Assembly (NCBI RefSeq): GCF_030238365.1
Contig: NZ_JASSOT010000067.1
Location: 62,001-126,000, forward strand
DNA from: Lelliottia wanjuensis
Lineage (GTDB): Bacteria > Pseudomonadota > Gammaproteobacteria > Enterobacterales > Enterobacteriaceae
Length of the DNA stretch: 64,000 nucleotides
Direction: 5' to 3'
Shown one piece after another: positions 59,938-64,000 of this stretch. Each line of letters opens with the position of its first letter. The stretch's first letter is position 1. The position numbers and the translations under genes are program-made. Under the pieces are notes generated by a model. It was given only the letters and a program-made list of their open reading frames with translations, searched no databases and was not told the origin of the DNA.

Positions 59938-62900
59938 TTACGCCTTCTCGATATTGGCTAAAAACGCTTTGTATTCCGGCGTTTGCGAGTTGGCGTCACC
60001 AACGGACGGTGTCAGCGTATTGGCAAGGAACCCTTTGCGCGTGGTCCCTTCAAAACCCCAGTGACACGGGATGCCAATGGTGTCGATCTGACGCCCATCA
60101 ATGGTCAGGGTTTGCAGGCGTTTGGTGACCACCGCTTTGGCTTTGATATACCCGCGTTTCGAGGTCACTTTCACCACGTCCCCGGCGACAATGCCCTTCT
60201 GCAGCGCCAGCGCTTCCCCCATCTCGATAAACTGATCCGGCTGGGCGATGGCGTTGAGCCGCGCATGTTTGGTCCAGTGGCGGAACAGTTCTGTGATCGA
60301 GTAAGTCGTGGCGACATACGGGAAGTCAGCCGCTTTGCCCATATTGGCGACATCTTCCCTGAACACGCGCGCCACCGGGCTGGAGATCACATTCGGATGC
60401 AGCGGGTTAGTGCCAATCGGTGATTCAAGCGGTTCGTAATGCTCCGGGAACGGGCCGTCGTTCATCTTGTCGATGGAGAACAGACGCGCCACCCCTTCCG
60501 GGTTCATGATAAACGGCCCAACGTTCGTGCCCGGCGCCGAGGCGTTGTAATCCGCCACGTCCATACCCGCCCATTTTTTCCCGTCCCAGTGCAGCAGGGC
60601 ACGTTCCGGGTCCCATGGTTTTCCGGCGACATCCGCCGACGCGCGGTTATAGAGAATGCGACGGTTCGCAGGCCACGACCACGCCCAGCCCGGCGTACAG
60701 CCCAGGCCGTAAGGATCGCTGTTGTCGCGATTCGCCATCTGGTTGCCCTGCTCGGTCCAGCTTCCGCAGTAGACCCAGCAGAAGCTGCTGGTCGAGCCGT
60801 CGTCGCGCAGCTGCGCAAAGCTGCTGAGCTGCTGCCCTTTTTTAGCAACCAGCTGGCCTTTGTCGTCATACAGATCGGCGAGCGCCATGCCGTTGGCTTC
60901 GCGGGCGATCTCCTCCGGGTGCGGGTCGCGCGGATTTTTGTAATTCCACGACATGTTCAGCACCGGCTCAGGGTTTGCGCCGCCCTCCTGCTGATAAAGT
61001 TCACGCAGACGCGTAAACAGACGCCCGAGGATTTTGCCGTCGTGCATCGCCTCGCCCGGTGGTTCTGCCGCCGCCCAGTGCCACTGCAGCCAGCGGCCCG
61101 AGTTGGCGATCGAGCCGTCCTCTTCTGCAAAGCAGGACGATGGCAGGCGGAACACTTCGGTCTGGATCTCTTTCGGATCGACGTCGTTCATCTCGCCGTG
61201 GTGCTGCCAGAAGGTCGAGGACTCGGTCACCAGCGGGTCGATCACCACCATGTACTTGAGTTTCGCCAGCGCGCGCGCCGATTTGTTCTTGTCCGGGAAC
61301 GCCGCCAGCGGGTTGAAGCCCTGCACGATGTAACCGTTGATTTTGCCGTCGAGCATCAGCTTCGCCTGGGTCATCACGTCATACAGACGATCCCACTTCG
61401 GCAGCCAGTCGTAGCCCCAGTTGTTCTCCGCCGTGGCGCGATCGCCCCAGAAACTTTTCATCATGCTGACAAAGAATTTCGGCGTGTTTTGCCAGTAGTT
61501 GACCTCATTGAGGCCCAGGGATGGCGGCGTGATTTGCGAGATATAGGTCTGATAATCCTGCTGTTTTTCCGACGGCAGCGGCATGTAGCCGGGCAGATTG
61601 GTGGAGAGCAGGCCGAGATCCGTATAGCCCTGAATATTGGAGTGACCGCGCAGGGCATTCACCCCGCCGCCCGCCATCCCGATATTCCCGAGCAGGAGTT
61701 GCAGCATCCCCGCCGCGCGGATGATCTGCGCCCCGGCCGAGTGGTGCGTCCAGCCGAGAGCGTACAAAATGGTCGCCGTGCGATTCGGCACGCTGGTGCT
61801 GGCGAGGATCTCGCAGATGCGGTTGAAATCTTCCAGCGAGGTGCCGCAGAGACGGTTGACCATCTCCGGCGTGTAGCGATCGACGTGCGCTTTGAGTAAG
61901 TTCCAGACGCAGCGCGGATGGCTCAGGGTATCGTCACGCAGGGCATGCCCCTGCTCGTCCAGCTGATAGAACCAGCTCGATTTGTCGTACTGACGTTTTT
62001 CGGCGTCGTACCCGCTGAACAGCCCGTCATCGAAAGCATAGTCGTCGCGAATAATCAGGCTGGCGTTGGTGTAGGCGCGCACGTATTCGTGCTGGATGGC
62101 GTCATGTTCGATCAGATAGCGGATGGCACCGAGCAAGAAGGCGGTGTCAGATCCGGCGCGGATCGGGGCATACAGATCCGCCACGGCAGCGCTGCGGTTA
62201 AAGCGCGGATCCACCACAACTACGGTCGCATCGTTTTTGGTCTGCGCTTCGATCACCCATTTGAAGCCGACCGGGTGCGCTTCGGCGGCGTTGCCACCCA
62301 TGATCAGCACCACGTTGGCATTTTTAATATCGACCCAGTTGTTGGTCATTGCCCCGCGTCCGAAGGTCGGGGCCAGCGCGGCGACGGTCGGGCCATGGCA
62401 CAGACGCGCCTGGCAGTCGATGGCCACCATCCCCAGCGCGCGGGCAAATTTGCCGTCGAGAATCCCGGTTTCATTGCTGGCCGCCGAAGAGCAGAGCATG
62501 CCGGTGGTGGTCCAGCGGTTGACCGTCAGACCCTGGGCGTTTTTCTCGATAAAGTTGGCGTCGCGATCCGCTTTCATCAGCCGGGCGATGCGTTCGATGG
62601 CGTCATCCCAGGAGATGCGCTGCCACTTGTCAGAGCCGGGCGCGCGGTATTCGGGATAGAGCAGACGGTTGTCGCTGTGGATATAATCCAGCACTCCGGC
62701 CCCTTTCGGACACAGGGAACCGCGGCTGACCGGATGATCCGGATCGCCTTCGACGTGATAGATACTTTCTGTGACGTTTTTGGCGGTGTCGCCGAGGCTG
62801 TACATCAGCATGCCGCAGCCAACTGAGCAGTACGTACAGTTATTACGCGTCTCTTTTGCTTTTAAGAGTTTGTATTGACGGGCTTCTGCGTGCGCAGAAA

Positions 62901-62988
62901 ATGATGATAAAAATCCGAGAGATGCAACAGTGGTTCCTGCCATACCGCCCGCGCAGATCTTAAAGAACTGCCTCCGGCTAAGCTCCAT
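59938..62988 (-). CDS. fdnG: Formate dehydrogenase-N catalytic subunit with Cys at the selenocysteine site
   Basis: 1,016 residues (E. coli FdnG 1,015). A Tat signal (MELSRRQFFKICAGG) sends the folded enzyme to the periplasm. The [4Fe-4S] ligands are CTYCSVGCGM and LCPKG. The active-site stretch is CQARLCHGPTVAALAPTFGR, where codon 197 is TGC (62398-62400 on the complement); E. coli has Sec196 in ARVUHGPTVA. The rest follows FdnG closely, for example GMAGGGVNALRGHSNIQG and GSWTEQGNQMANRDNSDP. It oxidises formate and feeds the quinone pool with FdnHI, for instance for nitrate respiration. Because the frame is uninterrupted the product needs no SelB/SelC. This is a true Cys variant, not a mis-called stop. 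Confidence 0.95.
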   Translation of the reverse strand: MELSRRQFFKICAGGMAGTTVASLGFLSSFSAHAEARQYKLLKAKETRNNCTYCSVGCGMLMYSLGDTAKNVTESIYHVEGDPDHPVSRGSLCPKGAGVLDYIHSDNRLLYPEYRAPGSDKWQRISWDDAIERIARLMKADRDANFIEKNAQGLTVNRWTTTGMLCSSAASNETGILDGKFARALGMVAIDCQARLCHGPTVAALAPTFGRGAMTNNWVDIKNANVVLIMGGNAAEAHPVGFKWVIEAQTKNDATVVVVDPRFNRSAAVADLYAPIRAGSDTAFLLGAIRYLIEHDAIQHEYVRAYTNASLIIRDDYAFDDGLFSGYDAEKRQYDKSSWFYQLDEQGHALRDDTLSHPRCVWNLLKAHVDRYTPEMVNRLCGTSLEDFNRICEILASTSVPNRTATILYALGWTHHSAGAQIIRAAGMLQLLLGNIGMAGGGVNALRGHSNIQGYTDLGLLSTNLPGYMPLPSEKQQDYQTYISQITPPSLGLNEVNYWQNTPKFFVSMMKSFWGDRATAENNWGYDWLPKWDRLYDVMTQAKLMLDGKINGYIVQGFNPLAAFPDKNKSARALAKLKYMVVIDPLVTESSTFWQHHGEMNDVDPKEIQTEVFRLPSSCFAEEDGSIANSGRWLQWHWAAAEPPGEAMHDGKILGRLFTRLRELYQQEGGANPEPVLNMSWNYKNPRDPHPEEIAREANGMALADLYDDKGQLVAKKGQQLSSFAQLRDDGSTSSFCWVYCGSWTEQGNQMANRDNSDPYGLGCTPGWAWSWPANRRILYNRASADVAGKPWDPERALLHWDGKKWAGMDVADYNASAPGTNVGPFIMNPEGVARLFSIDKMNDGPFPEHYEPLESPIGTNPLHPNVISSPVARVFREDVANMGKAADFPYVATTYSITELFRHWTKHARLNAIAQPDQFIEMGEALALQKGIVAGDVVKVTSKRGYIKAKAVVTKRLQTLTIDGRQIDTIGIPCHWGFEGTTRKGFLANTLTPSVGDANSQTPEYKAFLANIEKA

Positions 62989-63029
62989 TTATCCTCCAGC
63001 TTAAACTTAAGACTCGAAAAGGGATGGAG

Positions 63030-63058
63030 ATTATAGGGTTATTAGAATTCAGAAACCA
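63030..63058 (-). promoter_or_regulatory. Possible promoter of fdnGHI
   Basis: TATAAT on the minus strand at 63035-63030, about 42 bp before the fdnG ATG, with a weak TGGTTT as -35. No FNR box was found in this 157-bp gap. Confidence 0.4.
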
Positions 63059-63106
63059 TTATCCATTTGTGGTTATAAGACCATGAACTCACAAAGGACA
63101 AAAACA

Positions 63107-63131
63107 AAAAAGGCCGCATTAGCGGCCTTTT
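63107..63131 (-). terminator. ydiH terminator
   Basis: Stem aaaaggccgc / gcggcctttt with loop atta; on the minus strand it is followed by a T-run. Separates ydiH from fdnG. Confidence 0.9.
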
Positions 63132-63145
63132 CAACAAGCGGGAGA

Positions 63146-63340
63146 TTAATGGACGTGAACGCCTAACCGCCAGGCAAAGTAGATCTCTTCTTTCAGTTCG
63201 TTGGAAGAGAGCGCGAGCAGGTCGGCAAACTCCAGTTCAAGCTGTTTCAGCTTTTTCAGGTACTGCGCCGGGGACAAATTGCTCTTATCGCGACGTAAAA
63301 ACTCTACTGCCAGTTGGGTGGGGCTCATTTCGGTATCCAT
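63146..63340 (-). CDS. ydiH: YdiH family protein
   Basis: 64 residues (E. coli YdiH 62). Nearly identical core: PTQLAVEFLRRDKSNLSPAQ then KELEFADLL-type helix and ELKEEIYFAWRLGVHVH. Start MDTEMSPTQL chosen with AGAGGA upstream. Function unknown; conserved neighbour of suf and menI. Confidence 0.93.
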   Translation of the reverse strand: MDTEMSPTQLAVEFLRRDKSNLSPAQYLKKLKQLELEFADLLALSSNELKEEIYFAWRLGVHVH

Positions 63341-63434
63341 AACATCCTCTCTATGTACAAAACCTGACCAGTATAGCACGTCTGACTGACCAATTTTTGA
63401 CCAAAGACAATTCCTCTCAGATGTTTACCTTTAT

Positions 63435-63845
63435 TTAAACCACCGCCGTGGTGAGTCGCGACGAGCAGCACAGTCGTTCCTGCTCGTCGAAAATGTCGAT
63501 CTGCCACACCTGATGGCGACTGCCTGCGTGCAGCGCACGACACACTCCGCGCACGCGCCCGCTGCGCACGGAACGAATGTGGTTGGCATTGACCTCCAGC
63601 CCCACCACTTTTTGCTCGCCCTCGGTACAGAGATAGCCCGCCACCGAGCCCAGCGTTTCCGCCAGCACCACCGAGGCACCGCCGTGCAGCAGGCCAAACG
63701 GCTGATGCGTGCGGCTGTCCACCGGCATAGTGGCTTCGAGGTCGTTTTCACCGATGCGCGTAAACTGAATATCGAGCAAACCGACCATATTCCCCTCGCC
63801 CATGGCGTTGAGCGCCTCAAGCGATGCGGTACGTTTCCAGATCAT
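63435..63845 (-). CDS. menI: 1,4-dihydroxy-2-naphthoyl-CoA hydrolase
   Basis: 136 residues, identical in length to E. coli MenI (YdiI). Hotdog-fold thioesterase of menaquinone synthesis. Motifs: [34 protein letters not shown] with the catalytic Glu in VVLAE, and [15 protein letters not shown]. Its ATG overlaps the ydiJ stop (ATGA), so the two are translationally coupled. Confidence 0.96.
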   Translation of the reverse strand: MIWKRTASLEALNAMGEGNMVGLLDIQFTRIGENDLEATMPVDSRTHQPFGLLHGGASVVLAETLGSVAGYLCTEGEQKVVGLEVNANHIRSVRSGRVRGVCRALHAGSRHQVWQIDIFDEQERLCCSSRLTTAVV

Positions 63846-64000
63846 CCCATAATCTCCAGTAATGCCTGCAGTGGATGGCGAACGCCGCTGCCTTCCACGC
63901 GTTTCACCTGGCTGCGACAGGAATAGCCTGTTGCCAGACAGCGGTTGCGCGGCAGACGTTGCATCGCCTGATGCCATGACAATTCGTAGATCCCCAGCGA
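63842..64000 (-). CDS. ydiJ: YdiJ, C-terminal end only
   Basis: The last 52 codons of a gene that runs off the right edge: [20 protein letters not shown] then [12 protein letters not shown]. This matches the C-terminus of E. coli YdiJ, a large FAD-linked oxidase with Fe-S clusters reported to act on D-2-hydroxyglutarate. Stop overlaps the menI start. Confidence 0.92.
   Translation of the reverse strand, partial: SLGIYELSWHQAMQRLPRNRCLATGYSCRSQVKRVEGSGVRHPLQALLEIMG

Noticed and set aside
56588..62400. Mis-annotated in-frame TGA (true selenoproteins)
   Set aside because: The codons at both active sites read TGC directly in the sequence, so no stop read-through is involved.

Overview
The window is chromosomal DNA from a member of the Enterobacteriaceae, close to Enterobacter, Lelliottia or Leclercia. 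The backbone has recognisable E. coli-type genes in near E. coli order: ydhS, fumD, pykF, lpp, ldtE, sufABCDSE, ydiH, menI and ydiJ. Base composition is moderately GC-rich except in one clearly AT-rich insert at about 34.6-36.9 kb. No tRNA, rRNA, CRISPR array or insertion sequence was found.

Region 1 (1-24.4 kb) is a type I secretion locus on the minus strand. A TolC-family outer-membrane protein is followed by a BapA-like adhesin of about 7,198 residues and then the start of the cognate ABC exporter. The adhesin is built from roughly 55 Ig-like domains, and much of the array repeats as six-domain blocks of about 1,795 bp. Two small proline-rich or glutamine-rich ORFs and a frameshifted remnant lie upstream.

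Region 2 (24.9-34.6 kb) is accessory metabolism: YdhS-like flavoprotein, CynT-type carbonic anhydrase, an MBL-fold protein, a GlcG-like periplasmic protein, a FixL/FixJ-type two-component system, and a complete polar amino-acid ABC transporter.

Region 3 (34.55-36.96 kb) is a compact island inserted at the 3' end of fumD. It is bounded by an 80-bp direct repeat (79/80 identical). It carries one AT-rich gene for a 631-residue protein with a HEPN-type R-X4-H motif (DUF4209-like) and no integrase. This is the best candidate for an undescribed, probably defensive, system.

Region 4 (37-42.7 kb) has a MetNIQ-like importer divergent from a cystathionine beta-synthase/gamma-lyase pair resembling the Klebsiella mtcBC methionine-to-cysteine pathway. 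Together they would import methionine and recycle its sulfur into cysteine.

Region 5 (42.8-51.8 kb) is the conserved pykF-lpp-ldtE-suf block, with a Fur box upstream of sufA.

Region 6 (52-63 kb) lies between sufA and ydiH, which are close together in E. coli. It holds a DUF883/ElaB-like gene, the blue-light regulon bluR-bluF / ycgZ-ymgA-ariR with several TTGTACAA-type sites, and two formate dehydrogenases: an FdhF-like enzyme behind a sigma-54 promoter and a full FdnGHI. Both catalytic subunits encode cysteine where the E. coli enzymes have selenocysteine, so this looks like a selenium-independent formate oxidation cluster.

The window ends with ydiH, menI and the 3' end of ydiJ.
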